Source: Clostridia bacterium
Lineage (GTDB): Bacteria > Bacillota_A > Clostridia > UMGS1883
DNA: 64,000 nucleotides
Reading direction: 5' to 3'
Assembly: GCA_017467965.1 (NCBI GenBank)
Contig: JAFUJZ010000027.1
Location: 1-64,000 of the forward strand
Shown here: positions 1-9,214 of the stretch, in pieces
Position numbering within the stretch: position 1 is the first letter of the stretch
Layout: each line of letters starts with the position of its first letter
Notes under the pieces: generated by a model
Told to the model about the DNA's origin: nothing
Databases searched by the model: none
What the model saw: only the letters and a program-made list of their open reading frames with translations
Position numbers and translations under genes: made by a program

Positions 1-1740
1 CCTATAGCACCCGAAGTACCTGTACAGCCTGTGATTGAACAGCCTATAGCACCCGAAGTACCCGTACAGCCTGTATTTGCACAGAGCAATGTAGCAAATC
101 AGCAGTTTGCAGGTGCACAGAAAGTGCCCGAGGCGTATACTGCACCTATTCCTCCTGTTACACCTGTTGCACCCGTGGCAGAGGTTGAAGGCAAGAAGAA
201 AAAAGGCAAAAAGGGATTACTTATCGGTGGTATTGTCATAGGTGTGGTGGCAGTTGTTGCAGCAATTGTAGGTCTTGTGATGTTCCTTTTAGGTAACGGT
301 GGAGGCGCAGAACCTGTATTCTATGTTAAAGATAATACACGTATGATGGTTCTGGCAGGTAAGACGAAGCCTATTGAAGTAACAAAGGCTGAAACAACAA
401 TAAGTGCAACAAATGACGGCAAGTACATTGTTTACGGTGTTGATTACGATAAGGATGACGAAACATACACTCTTGTATATGCAAGCGTAAATAAGCCCGA
501 TGATTATACTGAAATTGACAAGGATGTAACGGGATTTGGCGTAGCCCCCGGCGGAAACGGACTTGTATATTATAAGGATGATAGCTTATATATTTCTACT
601 TCTCTTGAAGAGGGCAAAAAGGTTCTTGAGGGAGAAGACGGAGTATATATGCAGGGTATAACACAGGATCTTGGAAAGATTTTGTACATGGATAACGGTA
701 CTTTATACATAAAGGATATCGCCGAGGATGAAGAAGAGAAGATTGCCAACAATGTATACAGTGTTGAATACAGATATACAGATGAAGACAATCATTATAT
801 TGACTTGAGTGAGCTTTACTATGTAACAGAAAGTGACACTCTTTATAAGTGGACAGACGGCGATGCAACAAAAATTGCCAGTGATGTATACGATCTTCTT
901 GTGACAAAGGATTGTGTTTTCTACAGTGTTGAAGACTACTATGACTATGACGTTTACATGCTTGATGAAAACGGTGAGGAAGAGCTTATTATAAACGATG
1001 CTGATTATGGATATTGTAGTGGGCAGTATGTTGAGGTGGGCAGTGAATATCACGTATTCACCACCAAGGGCGATGTAATCATATTTGATGAATACGAAGT
1101 AAGTGAAATTGAAATATCTGAGGATAATCAGTATTTGTACGCTGTAAAATACAGTAACGGTACTCTTTACAGCTATAAGATTGACGAAGGCGAGCTTACT
1201 GACGAGACTGAGTTATGTGATGATGTTGATTACATCTATGCAAACAATGATAATACGATCTATGCAAGAAGCAATGACTACGAAAATGAAGGCATTGCAT
1301 ACGGAAGCAAGTATTATGAAACTGCCAAGAACGAAGAATACGGTCATTATGAAATCACAGGCGGAAAAATCTATTACGTAACAGACGGTGATTTGTACAT
1401 TGCAACACTTGGCGAAGAAGCAGACAAAGCCGACTGTGAAGACGACGTAAAATATGTATATGTAGCAGGAGAGCATGTTTACTACATTGCTAACTGGGAC
1501 GACAAAAAAGAAGAAGGCGACTTGTACCTTTTAGGAAAAGATAAGGTCGTTGACGAGGGTGTATCCGGTTTTGGCTCCTATGTTGAAGAAGACGAGGAGT
1601 ATGCAACAGAAATGGTATACTACGAAGACGCAACAGAAGTATGGGACTACGATTATGACTACGACTACGCTTATGAACCAACAGAGTCTTATACATATGA
1701 CGCGTACTATGATTATTACGACGAAGATTTTAATTTTTAA
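1..1740 (+). CDS. Membrane-anchored repeat protein with extracytoplasmic beta-propeller-like region (5' end missing)
   Basis: The reading frame is open to the first base, so the start lies upstream of the window; the GTG at 31 is only an internal codon. The visible N-terminal part is Pro/Val/Ala-rich and holds a near-perfect 42-base (14-residue) tandem repeat around PIAPEVPVQPV. A basic cluster (KKKKGKK) precedes one hydrophobic membrane segment (about nt 212-300). The remaining ~480 residues are rich in Tyr, Asp and Glu, with short recurring strands of the type LYYxxDGxLY that suggest a beta-propeller. The C-terminus is a run of Asp-Tyr dipeptides. Such proteins often begin with a zinc ribbon, which would lie outside the window. 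A lipoprotein gene follows 13 bases later. Function is unknown; it is likely a cell-surface sensor or scaffold. Confidence 0.7.
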   Translation, partial: PIAPEVPVQPVIEQPIAPEVPVQPVFAQSNVANQQFAGAQKVPEAYTAPIPPVTPVAPVAEVEGKKKKGKKGLLIGGIVIGVVAVVAAIVGLVMFLLGNGGGAEPVFYVKDNTRMMVLAGKTKPIEVTKAETTISATNDGKYIVYGVDYDKDDETYTLVYASVNKPDDYTEIDKDVTGFGVAPGGNGLVYYKDDSLYISTSLEEGKKVLEGEDGVYMQGITQDLGKILYMDNGTLYIKDIAEDEEEKIANNVYSVEYRYTDEDNHYIDLSELYYVTESDTLYKWTDGDATKIASDVYDLLVTKDCVFYSVEDYYDYDVYMLDENGEEELIINDADYGYCSGQYVEVGSEYHVFTTKGDVIIFDEYEVSEIEISEDNQYLYAVKYSNGTLYSYKIDEGELTDETELCDDVDYIYANNDNTIYARSNDYENEGIAYGSKYYETAKNEEYGHYEITGGKIYYVTDGDLYIATLGEEADKADCEDDVKYVYVAGEHVYYIANWDDKKEEGDLYLLGKDKVVDEGVSGFGSYVEEDEEYATEMVYYEDATEVWDYDYDYDYAYEPTESYTYDAYYDYYDEDFNF

Positions 1741-1753
1741 GGAGGAATAATTT

Positions 1754-3307
1754 ATGAAAAAGTTACTTGCAGTTTTACTTGCAGTATTGATGAGCATTAC
1801 AATGCTCGCAGGCTGTAATAACGACAGTAAAGAAGCAACCGACGAAAACGGTAAGGCAATCAAAGCCAGCGTAGACACAGCTGATATGGGTGTGAGCGAG
1901 CTTCTCACAAACACAGCAGACCAGCTTATGAATGAATCCAAAGTTATGACAGAAAACCTTTACGGCTTTAAGGTTAATGAAAACAAGGGTGCTATGGGTC
2001 TTGACGTAGCTGTAAACGGTCTTAACATCCCCACAGATGTAATCACACTTGAAAGCATCAAGGCTACACTTCAGGGTAGCGCAGATATGGATAAGGACGA
2101 GCTTATGCTTCTCGCAAGCGGCGAAATCAACGGTACAAAGATTAATATTGCAGAGCTTTTGTGGAACAACGACAAAATTGCATTTGCAAGCCCCGAAATC
2201 CTTGATGCAACATTTACGCTCCCCACAAAGGATTTTGTTGAAAAGTGGAACGAAAGCGAGCTTGGCGCACTTGCACCTATTGAGCTTGCAATAGATGACC
2301 TTTCCTTCTCAAGTGTTTTCAGTGCATATGAAATGAGCTTGAACACACAGGCAGACATGATTATAACTACTGCTGATTTCCTCGAAAAGTGCGAAAAGTC
2401 CAGAGAAGAAGCACAGCTTACACTTGGTGGTAAGGATACAAGCGTAACTAAGATTGAAATGGTTGTTACAGACGAAGACGCAAAGGCCTACCTTGACGAG
2501 ATTATGGATGTTTTGAGCGAAATGATGAAGGACGGTTTCTTCAAGAGCATTGTTGAGCAGGAAATCGGTACAGGTACAGATTACGAAACAGCTGTTGACG
2601 AAATGATTGAAGAAGCAAAGGGCGAATTTGATTCTATCAGCTTTGATGATGTAACGTTCTATATGTATGCTTACGACGGCAAAATTGCAAGAATTGAATA
2701 CGAAGGTACAATTGAAAACGTTGATGTTTTAGTATATTTCCAGTTTAATGACATGAGCAAGATGTCCGAAAGCATGGAAATGGTTGTAGAAGCCACAGAC
2801 GGCAGCGAAACTATCAATGTTACAATGAAATCCTCGGGTAACCTTACAAGCACAACTGATGATGTTTTAAAGTATAACCTTGATTTGGTAGGCACACAGA
2901 ACGGCACAGAAATGCTCAATATGGTTGTAGGTGCAACATTTGACTACGACAATAACGAATATGAGCTTTATATTGACGGTTCTGCTGAGGGCGAAGAAGT
3001 GTATCTTTCCGCTGAAGGCGAATGCTACAGAAGTGCAAAGGAATTCAAGCTTACATTTGACAATATTACAGGCAATATTGACAGCGAAAGCTTCTCTCTT
3101 ACAGAGATACTTAATGACAATTTAGGTTCTAATGTTTCTGTGGATATTGCTGTTATGGTATATCCTTCAAAGAGCCTTTCCATGACAAAGACAAAGAAAA
3201 CATACGATATTACACAGATGACACAGAGCGATATTCTAGGCTTTGAAACAGAGCTCATGACAAATGTTCAGGATCTTGCAGCAAAACTTGGTATAAGCCT
3301 GTACTAA
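1754..3307 (+). CDS. Putative lipoprotein, unknown function
   Basis: This 517-residue protein starts with a typical lipoprotein signal: MKK, a hydrophobic stretch, then the lipobox LAGC with the lipidated Cys at about residue 21. The mature part is acidic and mostly beta-strand-like, with no motif I recognise. A strong ribosome-binding site (AAGGAGGA) lies just before the ATG, directly after the stop of the upstream membrane-protein gene, so the two are probably co-transcribed. A rho-independent terminator follows. It probably sits on the outer face of the cytoplasmic membrane, perhaps working with the upstream surface protein. Confidence 0.75.
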   Translation: MKKLLAVLLAVLMSITMLAGCNNDSKEATDENGKAIKASVDTADMGVSELLTNTADQLMNESKVMTENLYGFKVNENKGAMGLDVAVNGLNIPTDVITLESIKATLQGSADMDKDELMLLASGEINGTKINIAELLWNNDKIAFASPEILDATFTLPTKDFVEKWNESELGALAPIELAIDDLSFSSVFSAYEMSLNTQADMIITTADFLEKCEKSREEAQLTLGGKDTSVTKIEMVVTDEDAKAYLDEIMDVLSEMMKDGFFKSIVEQEIGTGTDYETAVDEMIEEAKGEFDSISFDDVTFYMYAYDGKIARIEYEGTIENVDVLVYFQFNDMSKMSESMEMVVEATDGSETINVTMKSSGNLTSTTDDVLKYNLDLVGTQNGTEMLNMVVGATFDYDNNEYELYIDGSAEGEEVYLSAEGECYRSAKEFKLTFDNITGNIDSESFSLTEILNDNLGSNVSVDIAVMVYPSKSLSMTKTKKTYDITQMTQSDILGFETELMTNVQDLAAKLGISLY

Positions 3308-3330
3308 TTTGGTATAAATCTATTAATCTA

Positions 3331-3355
3331 AAAGGCGGCACTCTGTGCCGCCTTT
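3331..3355 (+). terminator. Rho-independent terminator after lipoprotein gene
   Basis: An 11-bp GC-rich inverted repeat (AAAGGCGGCAC / GTGCCGCCTTT) with a 3-base loop, running into TTATTAATTT, starts 24 bases after the lipoprotein stop codon. Confidence 0.8.
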
Positions 3356-3369
3356 ATTAATTTAGGGGG

Positions 3370-3398
3370 TTGAAATTTGATACGTATTGTTATAAAAT
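3370..3398 (+). promoter_or_regulatory. Sigma-A-type promoter for the zinc-ribbon gene
   Basis: TTGAAA (3370-3375), a 17-base spacer and TAAAAT (3393-3398) lie just after the upstream terminator and 25 bases before the ATG at 3423. Confidence 0.6.
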
Positions 3399-3422
3399 AG
3401 CCATATATAAGGAGTGATAGGC

Positions 3423-3737
3423 ATGGAATGCAAAAGATGCGGAACAAGAAACCCCGACGGTGCCGTAAAATGTGAATTCTGCGGTGGCGTACTTGAAGAA
3501 ATAATTACAATTACAATGCCAATCTGGAAAAAATGTCCTGTCTGCGGCTATACCCTCGCTGAGGATGAACAGTTTTGCCGTTATTGCGGAAAAGTAAAAG
3601 AAGAGGAAGAGGACGAGTACGAAGAAACCGAAGGTATGAGTAACGGAATGAAAATCTTCTTGAAAATCATGATTTTGTTTTTCATTTTGGTGCTTTTATT
3701 TATTGCATCATTTTTTGGCGTGCAGATGATGTTTTGA
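3423..3737 (+). CDS. Double zinc-ribbon, single-pass membrane protein
   Basis: The 104-residue protein has two zinc-ribbon units, each with two CxxC pairs (CKRCG...CEFCGG and CPVCG...CRYCGK). An acidic linker follows, then one C-terminal hydrophobic helix (IFLKIMILFFILVLLFIASF). It should be tail-anchored with the ribbons in the cytoplasm. ATG 3423 is preferred to the in-frame GTG at 3414 because AAGGAGTGAT lies at the right distance upstream of it. It is monocistronic, between its own promoter and terminator. Function is unknown; zinc-ribbon membrane proteins of this kind are common in Clostridia. Confidence 0.75.
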   Translation: MECKRCGTRNPDGAVKCEFCGGVLEEIITITMPIWKKCPVCGYTLAEDEQFCRYCGKVKEEEEDEYEETEGMSNGMKIFLKIMILFFILVLLFIASFFGVQMMF

Positions 3738-3746
3738 TAACAATAC

Positions 3747-3772
3747 AAAAAGGCTGTTTTCAGCCTTTTTTT
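3747..3772 (+). terminator. Rho-independent terminator
   Basis: AAAAAGGCTG / CAGCCTTTTT stem with a TTTT loop and a T-run, directly after the zinc-ribbon gene. Confidence 0.85.
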
Positions 3773-3830
3773 GCCTTGTAGGGAACGAGTATTTTTATAT
3801 ACTGTATTGTAAATAAAAGGATGTGAGTAA

Positions 3831-5288
3831 ATGTATATCGGTATAGACCTCGGCACATCGAGCGTAAAAATGATTTTGTGCGATAAAGAAGGCAATATAA
3901 TAAAAAGTATAACTGAGGATTATCCCATATATTTTCCCGAAGACGGCTATAGTGAGCAAAATCCTGAGGATTGGTATGATAAGACCCTAAAAGGATTAAA
4001 AGAGCTTACAGAGGGCTACGGAGAACAAATTGAAGCACTCGCTGTCGCAGGGCAGATGCACGGTCTTGTCATGTTGGATGAAAATGATACTTGTTTACGT
4101 CCTGCAATACTCTGGAACGATTCGCGAAGTGTAAAGGAATGTGATTGGCTCAATAACAAGGTGGGAAAATCACAACTGAGTGATATGACAGCAAATATTG
4201 CTTTCCCCGGGTTTACTGCACCAAAAATCCTTTGGGTAAAAGAAAACGAACCCGAAATTTTTAAAAGATGCAGAAAAATCATGCTCCCGAAGGATTATAT
4301 TGTGTACAAGCTCACAGGCAAATTCGTGACAGAGCCAAGCGATGTATCGGGGATGCTCCTTTTTGATGTGAAAAATAAATGCTACAGCAAAAAAATGCTT
4401 GAAATATGCTCAATCGATGAAAACATGCTTCCTAGGGTATGTGAGTCTTATGATTCCTGCGGAAAAGTAAAGGCAGATATAGCAGAACTCCTTGGCTGGG
4501 GAGAGGTTTTAGTTGCACCGGGTGCAGGTGATAATGCAGGTGCCGCTGTGGGAATGGGCGTTACAGGAAACGGAATGTGCAGTATTTCAATAGGTACATC
4601 GGGTACTGTATTTATATCAAGCGAAGAGTTTTCCGTGGATGAAAACAATGCGCTCCATTCTTTTTGTCATGCTGACGGAAGTTTCCACCTCATGGGGTGC
4701 ATATTAAGTGCCGCGAGCTGTAACAAGTGGTGGATTGAAGATATTTTAAAGTCAAATAACTACGGCGAAATTGAGAACGCAACTTTAACAGGCGAAAATA
4801 AAGTTATTTTCCTGCCGTATATTATGGGCGAGAGAAGCCCACATAATGACCCTTATGCACGAGGTGCCTTTGTGGGCATAAGCATGGACACAAAGCGTGA
4901 GGATATGGGTATAGCCATAATGGAGGGCGTTTGTTATGCCCTGCGTGACTGCGTTGAAATTGCACGCAGTCAAGGTATTGAAATAAAAGAAGTACGTGTA
5001 TGCGGTGGCGGTGCAAAAAGCAGTCTGTGGCTTAATATGCTTGCAAATATTTTACGAGTAGAGGTAATAAAGCCTGTTTGCGAGGAAGGCCCCTCATTTG
5101 GTGCGGCGATTTTGGCAATGGTTGCAAACGGCGAATACGATTGTGTGAAGACTGCCTGTGACAGCATTGTAAAAATGAAGGAAAAAATCACATACAGCGA
5201 AAGTCTTGCACAAAAATATGACAGAGGATATCAAAAGTTTAGAAAACTATACGAAAGTCTTAAGGATTGGTACAAGGATGAAATCTAA
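3831..5288 (+). CDS. xylB: Xylulokinase (FGGY-family sugar kinase)
   Basis: At 485 residues this has the usual length and architecture of a xylulokinase. It has two ASKHA/FGGY domains: an N-terminal phosphate-1 motif (GIDLGTSSVK), QMHG near residue 78, the mid-protein GAGDNAG, the FGGY signature region and the C-terminal GGGAKSSLWLNMLA. It would phosphorylate D-xylulose to xylulose 5-phosphate for the pentose phosphate pathway in the cytoplasm. Within FGGY kinases the substrate cannot be fixed by eye, so another ketopentose is possible. No xylose isomerase or sugar transporter is adjacent. The last 11 bases overlap the start of azlC, so the two are translationally linked. Confidence 0.85.
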   Translation: MYIGIDLGTSSVKMILCDKEGNIIKSITEDYPIYFPEDGYSEQNPEDWYDKTLKGLKELTEGYGEQIEALAVAGQMHGLVMLDENDTCLRPAILWNDSRSVKECDWLNNKVGKSQLSDMTANIAFPGFTAPKILWVKENEPEIFKRCRKIMLPKDYIVYKLTGKFVTEPSDVSGMLLFDVKNKCYSKKMLEICSIDENMLPRVCESYDSCGKVKADIAELLGWGEVLVAPGAGDNAGAAVGMGVTGNGMCSISIGTSGTVFISSEEFSVDENNALHSFCHADGSFHLMGCILSAASCNKWWIEDILKSNNYGEIENATLTGENKVIFLPYIMGERSPHNDPYARGAFVGISMDTKREDMGIAIMEGVCYALRDCVEIARSQGIEIKEVRVCGGGAKSSLWLNMLANILRVEVIKPVCEEGPSFGAAILAMVANGEYDCVKTACDSIVKMKEKITYSESLAQKYDRGYQKFRKLYESLKDWYKDEI

Positions 5289-5964
5289 AATATTAAAAGA
5301 GGCGTTTTTGGACACTCTCCCCGTGTTGAGCGGATACATGGTTTTGGGGATAGGGTTTGGAATATTGCTTGAAAACGCAGGATACGGAGTATTCTGGGCG
5401 TTTATAATGAGTTTATTTATATATGCAGGAAGCATGCAGTATGCAGGCGTTGAGCTTATGATAAGTGCAGCACAGCTTCCGGTGGTGGCACTTACAACAC
5501 TTATGGTAAATGCAAGGCATCTTTTTTACGGTATATCAATGATTGATAAATACAAGGGTGCAGGTGCAAAGAAACCATATATGATTTTTGCGCTTACCGA
5601 TGAAACATATTCTTTGGTATGTTCAAAGCAGTATGAAAACAAAAAGGATGCGCACAGGTATTTCTTTTATGTTTCGGTTATGAATCAGTGCTATTGGGTA
5701 GCAGGCAGTGTGATAGGCTCGCTTATAGGAACGGCACTGCCCTTTGATACAACAGGGATTGAGTTTTCAATGACTGCACTTTTCGTGACGGTTTTTGTAG
5801 AGCAATGGATAAGCACAAAAAAGCATTTGCCTGCAATTTTAGGGGTTTTAATATCGGCGGTGTGTCTTTTGATTTTCGGCAAGGAAAGCTTTCTTATTCC
5901 TGCAATGGTGATTATTATACTGATGCTTGTAATCTTGAAAGGCAGGTGCAGCGAAAATGAATGA
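5278..5964 (+). CDS. azlC: Branched-chain amino acid exporter, large subunit AzlC
   Basis: This 228-residue, strongly hydrophobic protein has the AzlC-family pattern: an N-terminal PVLSGYMVLGIGFG segment, then SLFIYAGSMQYA and MVNARHLFYG. The family exports branched-chain amino acids and confers azaleucine resistance together with AzlD. I chose ATG 5278 (MKSKILKEAF), which begins the family-like sequence; an upstream in-frame start at 5206 would lie inside the kinase gene. It overlaps xylB by 11 bases and azlD by 8, so the three genes form one tightly coupled unit. Confidence 0.85.
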   Translation: MKSKILKEAFLDTLPVLSGYMVLGIGFGILLENAGYGVFWAFIMSLFIYAGSMQYAGVELMISAAQLPVVALTTLMVNARHLFYGISMIDKYKGAGAKKPYMIFALTDETYSLVCSKQYENKKDAHRYFFYVSVMNQCYWVAGSVIGSLIGTALPFDTTGIEFSMTALFVTVFVEQWISTKKHLPAILGVLISAVCLLIFGKESFLIPAMVIIILMLVILKGRCSENE

Positions 5965-6277
5965 TACACAGGCACTTGTTGCTGTTTTGGTAATGGCTGC
6001 CGTTACAGCTCTTTTGAGATTTGCCCCCTTTGTAGTTATGGGCAACGGTAAAACACCAAAGATAGTAGAATATCTGGGTAGGGTTTTGCCTTATGCTGTT
6101 ATGGGAATGCTGGTTGTGTACTGCTTAAAGGGGATTGATTTTACAAAAGCACCCTTTGCAATGCCCGAGATAATCAGCGTTATACTGGTTGTGGCTGTGC
6201 ATGCTTGGAAGCGTAATACGCTGCTTAGTATTATTGCAGGAACGGTATGCTATATGATTATTATAAGATTGATTTAA
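5957..6277 (+). CDS. azlD: Branched-chain amino acid exporter, small subunit AzlD
   Basis: This 106-residue protein has about four membrane segments and the AzlD-type sequence (ALLRFAPFVVMG, then KIVEYLGRVLPYAVMGMLVVYCL). It is the small partner of AzlC in the two-component branched-chain amino acid exporter. The ATG lies within the last codons of azlC (8-base overlap). The AraC-type regulator gene follows 16 bases later. Confidence 0.85.
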   Translation: MNDTQALVAVLVMAAVTALLRFAPFVVMGNGKTPKIVEYLGRVLPYAVMGMLVVYCLKGIDFTKAPFAMPEIISVILVVAVHAWKRNTLLSIIAGTVCYMIIIRLI

Positions 6278-6293
6278 AAAGAGGTGATGCGTA

Positions 6294-7145
6294 ATGAAAC
6301 AAATAGGTGACGGTATACTGCATGGGTCTGAGATTTATTTTTCATCACCGTCTGTCAAGGCAAAGAGCTTTTACTACCATGTTTTGTGCGCAGGTCACTT
6401 TTACTGTGACGACAAATACCGCCTTGTAAGAGATAAATATGACAGTATGCTTATACTGCATGTAATTGAAGGTAGCTTTACTTTTAAATCAAGCTGTGGT
6501 GATTATGTAACAGCAAAGGAAAACGAAACGGTTATTGTTGACTGTTATGTCCCTCATGAGTATTATACTTCAGATAAGCTTGAATCTGTGTGGATTCATG
6601 TTGCAGGGGTTAATACAATGGAGCTTTGCAAAGAAATCGTAAAGCAGACAGGGGATATAGTAAAGACAAAGGACAGTGAGAGCATAAGAAGGCGTATGCT
6701 TAGAATTTTTAACGGCATAGGCATCGAAAACGCTCTTACCGAGGCGGAAATTTCTGTGGAGGTACATAAAATCCTCATGGAGCTTATGAATCCCTCGGGT
6801 GTGAAAATTGCAAACCAAAGCCCAAAAGAGGACAATATCCAAAAGGCAAAGGATTATATCACATCGCATATCGGAGAAGATATAAAGGTTTGTCTTTTGG
6901 CAGATTTGGTGCATATGAGTGCTACTCATTTTTCAAGAGTTTTTAAAAGTATTACAGGGTTTTCGCCTTATGATTATGTACTGGCGACGAGAATAAATAA
7001 AGCAAAGGAGCTACTTCTCAAAAGCGATATGTCGATTGCGGAGATTGCATACGAGGTAGGCTTTAACAGCGAGGCAAATTTTATATATTGCTTTACAAAA
7101 AGCGAAGAGATATCTCCGGGAAAATTCCGAAAAATAATGTTTTGA
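6294..7145 (+). CDS. AraC/XylS-family transcriptional regulator
   Basis: This 283-residue regulator has a cupin-like N-terminal ligand domain (about 20-130) and a C-terminal double helix-turn-helix AraC domain (about 180-283). The latter includes LADLVHMSATHFSRVFKSI and the classical second helix region SIAEIAYEVGFNSEANF...F. It starts 16 bases after azlD with a good ribosome-binding site (GAGGTGAT), so it may be the last gene of the xylB-azlCD unit. A strong terminator separates it from the corrinoid methyltransferase operon. By position it could regulate either neighbour; the effector is unknown. Confidence 0.85.
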   Translation: MKQIGDGILHGSEIYFSSPSVKAKSFYYHVLCAGHFYCDDKYRLVRDKYDSMLILHVIEGSFTFKSSCGDYVTAKENETVIVDCYVPHEYYTSDKLESVWIHVAGVNTMELCKEIVKQTGDIVKTKDSESIRRRMLRIFNGIGIENALTEAEISVEVHKILMELMNPSGVKIANQSPKEDNIQKAKDYITSHIGEDIKVCLLADLVHMSATHFSRVFKSITGFSPYDYVLATRINKAKELLLKSDMSIAEIAYEVGFNSEANFIYCFTKSEEISPGKFRKIMF

Positions 7146-7172
7146 AAGGCGTCGTGAATTCGACGCCTTTTT
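7145..7172 (+). terminator. Rho-independent terminator after AraC regulator
   Basis: AAAGGCGTCG / CGACGCCTTT stem, 6-base loop, ending in TTTTT. Confidence 0.85.
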
Positions 7173-7264
7173 ATGGTTGGATTTCTAAACTTTTTAATGG
7201 TATTTTGAAATACATACGGTCTTTTGGATGATATTATTTAGATATACAACTACTGAAGGGATGT

Positions 7265-8506
7265 ATGGTTATGGATGTAAAGGACAGAGAAAGATTACGA
7301 TATCTGGCATCAAAACAAATAGAGATAGCGAACAGTCAAAAAAACCTTGACAGAGTGGAGCTGTGGAAAAGACATAATATGTGCAAAGGCGAAAGACCTG
7401 TTATACATATCGAGGTGGACACCTTTGCCCACGAGGCAATTAAACCTCATATGCAGTGTGAGGACGGCTTTGCGAGAGGGCTTGAGTACAGACTGCTCCA
7501 TAACATGATTAACATGGACACTTTTGACGATGACAGAGTAGTACCGCCGTATTTTCAGACGGAGTATCATTCGTGGTTTTCGCTTTTTGGTCACAACATA
7601 AAGCAAAGCGTTGTAAAAAAAGAAGACGGCACAGAAATGGGGCACAAGTTTGAACATATAATAGACGATCTGGGTGACGATTTTGACAAGGTACTTTCAC
7701 CCAGTCAGTACGGAGTTGATAAAGACGGCACAAAAAAATACGTTGATGAGGTAAACGATGTTTTTGGCGATATATTGCCTGTTAAACTGGTTTCAAACTG
7801 TCTTTACTCTGTGCCAACTCAGCATGTTGTGCATATGATGGGCATGGAAAACATGCTTTATTCAATGTATGATTATCCAGACGAGTTCAAGGAAATGATG
7901 AACCATATCTCAAATGATTATATTCAATACTTTAAGCATCTTGAAAAAGAGGGCGTACTGTTACAGAATCATGCTTTTGAGTCTGTAGGACAAGGTACAA
8001 TGGCTTTTTTTGACGAAAAGGTAAAGAATGGCCCTGTAAAAACAACTGACCTCTGGGGCTTTATGGACAGCCAGGAAACGGTTGGCATATCGCCTGATAT
8101 GTTCCGTGAATTTATATTCCCTTATTATAAAAGAGTGGCAGAAAACTTCGGCAGATTAAGCTATGGTTGCTGTGAACCCGTAAACGGCTTCTGGGATGAT
8201 ATCAAAACACTGCCCAATCTTAAAAAGGTTTCGATTTCGCCTTGGTGTGATGAGGAATTTATGGCAAACGAGCTTAAAGGCTCGGGAATCATATATCACA
8301 GAAAGCCGAGCCCGAATTTTTTGGGCGTGGGTGCAAATTTGGACGAGGACGGCTTCAGGGCACATATTGAAAAAACACTTAAAACTGCCCGAGGCTGCAA
8401 TGTGGAAATCACACAGAGAGACGTTTACACCGTTAATAACGATATAAACAAAGTGAAGAGATACGTTGAAATTATACGTGAAAGTATAGAAAATTATTGG
8501 GAATAA
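7265..8506 (+). CDS. UroD-family corrinoid-dependent methyltransferase (candidate substrate methyltransferase)
   Basis: This 413-residue protein belongs to the uroporphyrinogen-decarboxylase-fold superfamily, here probably not a haem enzyme. The context is decisive: it is followed by a corrinoid protein, a second UroD-fold methyltransferase and a reductive activase, a complete set for corrinoid-dependent methyl transfer. The motif YGCCEPV (about residue 300) matches the position of the zinc-ligand Cys region in this family. It probably moves a methyl group from an unknown methylated substrate to the corrinoid protein. GAAGGG lies 4 bases upstream of ATG 7265 and 10 upstream of ATG 7271, so either start is possible. 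It is separated from the corrinoid gene by 64 bases. Confidence 0.75.
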   Translation: MVMDVKDRERLRYLASKQIEIANSQKNLDRVELWKRHNMCKGERPVIHIEVDTFAHEAIKPHMQCEDGFARGLEYRLLHNMINMDTFDDDRVVPPYFQTEYHSWFSLFGHNIKQSVVKKEDGTEMGHKFEHIIDDLGDDFDKVLSPSQYGVDKDGTKKYVDEVNDVFGDILPVKLVSNCLYSVPTQHVVHMMGMENMLYSMYDYPDEFKEMMNHISNDYIQYFKHLEKEGVLLQNHAFESVGQGTMAFFDEKVKNGPVKTTDLWGFMDSQETVGISPDMFREFIFPYYKRVAENFGRLSYGCCEPVNGFWDDIKTLPNLKKVSISPWCDEEFMANELKGSGIIYHRKPSPNFLGVGANLDEDGFRAHIEKTLKTARGCNVEITQRDVYTVNNDINKVKRYVEIIRESIENYWE

Positions 8507-8570
8507 ATTGAAGTCTGAGTAAAATCGTTCAGACTTTGGTGTAGAGTGCTTAAAAAAGGATGGTAATAAA

Positions 8571-9203
8571 ATGTCAATATTAGTTGAAATATCTGAATTT
8601 GTACAAAAGGGCAGAGCAAAAAATGTAAAAGAATGTGTTACAAAGGCTCTCGAAGAGGGTGTATCCGCAAAGGAAATATTAAATGATGCGTTGATTGCCG
8701 GAATGATGATTGTGGGCGAAAAGTTCAAAAACAATGAGGTATATGTGCCTGAGGTGCTTATTGCCGCAAGAGCAATGAATGGTGGGGTTAATGTTATTAA
8801 GCCTTATCTCACAAAGGAAGGCGTTGAGCCTGTGGGCAAAGCTGTTATATGCACTGTAAAAGGCGATTTACATGATATCGGAAAAAACCTTGTTAAAATG
8901 ATGCTTGAGGGCGTAGGCATTGAGTGCGTTGACCTTGGTGTTGACGTGTCAGGTGAACAGGTTGTGGAAGCCGTAAAGGAAAGCGGCGCACGCGTTGTAT
9001 GCCTTTCGTCACTTCTTACAACAACAATGGACTATCAGAAGGATATTATCGATTCTCTTAAAGAAGCAGGATTAAGAGATAATGTCAAGGTAATGGTTGG
9101 CGGTGCTCCGTTAAATAATGAATTTGCTATGGGCATTGGCGCAGATGCTTATACAAAGGACGCTGCAGAAGCGGCAGAAGTTGCACTCAGCTTTTTTAAT
9201 TAA
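8571..9203 (+). CDS. Corrinoid (B12-binding) methyl-carrier protein
   Basis: The 210-residue protein has the two domains of methyltransferase corrinoid proteins: a helical cap (about 1-85) and a Rossmann-like B12 domain. The lower-ligand motif DLHDIG (DxHxxG) is near residue 98, followed by SSLLTT (SxL) and VGGAP (GG), the three classical cobalamin-binding elements. It carries the methyl group on cobalt between the substrate-specific methyltransferase upstream and the second methyltransferase downstream. The next gene begins 11 bases after its stop. Confidence 0.92.
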   Translation: MSILVEISEFVQKGRAKNVKECVTKALEEGVSAKEILNDALIAGMMIVGEKFKNNEVYVPEVLIAARAMNGGVNVIKPYLTKEGVEPVGKAVICTVKGDLHDIGKNLVKMMLEGVGIECVDLGVDVSGEQVVEAVKESGARVVCLSSLLTTTMDYQKDIIDSLKEAGLRDNVKVMVGGAPLNNEFAMGIGADAYTKDAAEAAEVALSFFN

Positions 9204-9214
9204 AGGTGATAAAT

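Noticed and set aside
1..84. Direct repeats considered as a CRISPR or noncoding repeat
   Set aside because: The repeat unit is 42 bases, in frame, without spacers, and encodes a Pro-rich peptide.
7265..8506. Uroporphyrinogen decarboxylase for haem synthesis (hemE)
   Set aside because: There are no haem genes around it; the corrinoid protein, second methyltransferase and activase fix a methyl-transfer role.
8511..8536. Terminator between the first methyltransferase and the corrinoid protein gene
   Set aside because: AAGTCTGA/TCAGACTT is only an 8-bp stem with a 10-base loop and no T-run; at most a stability element within the operon.
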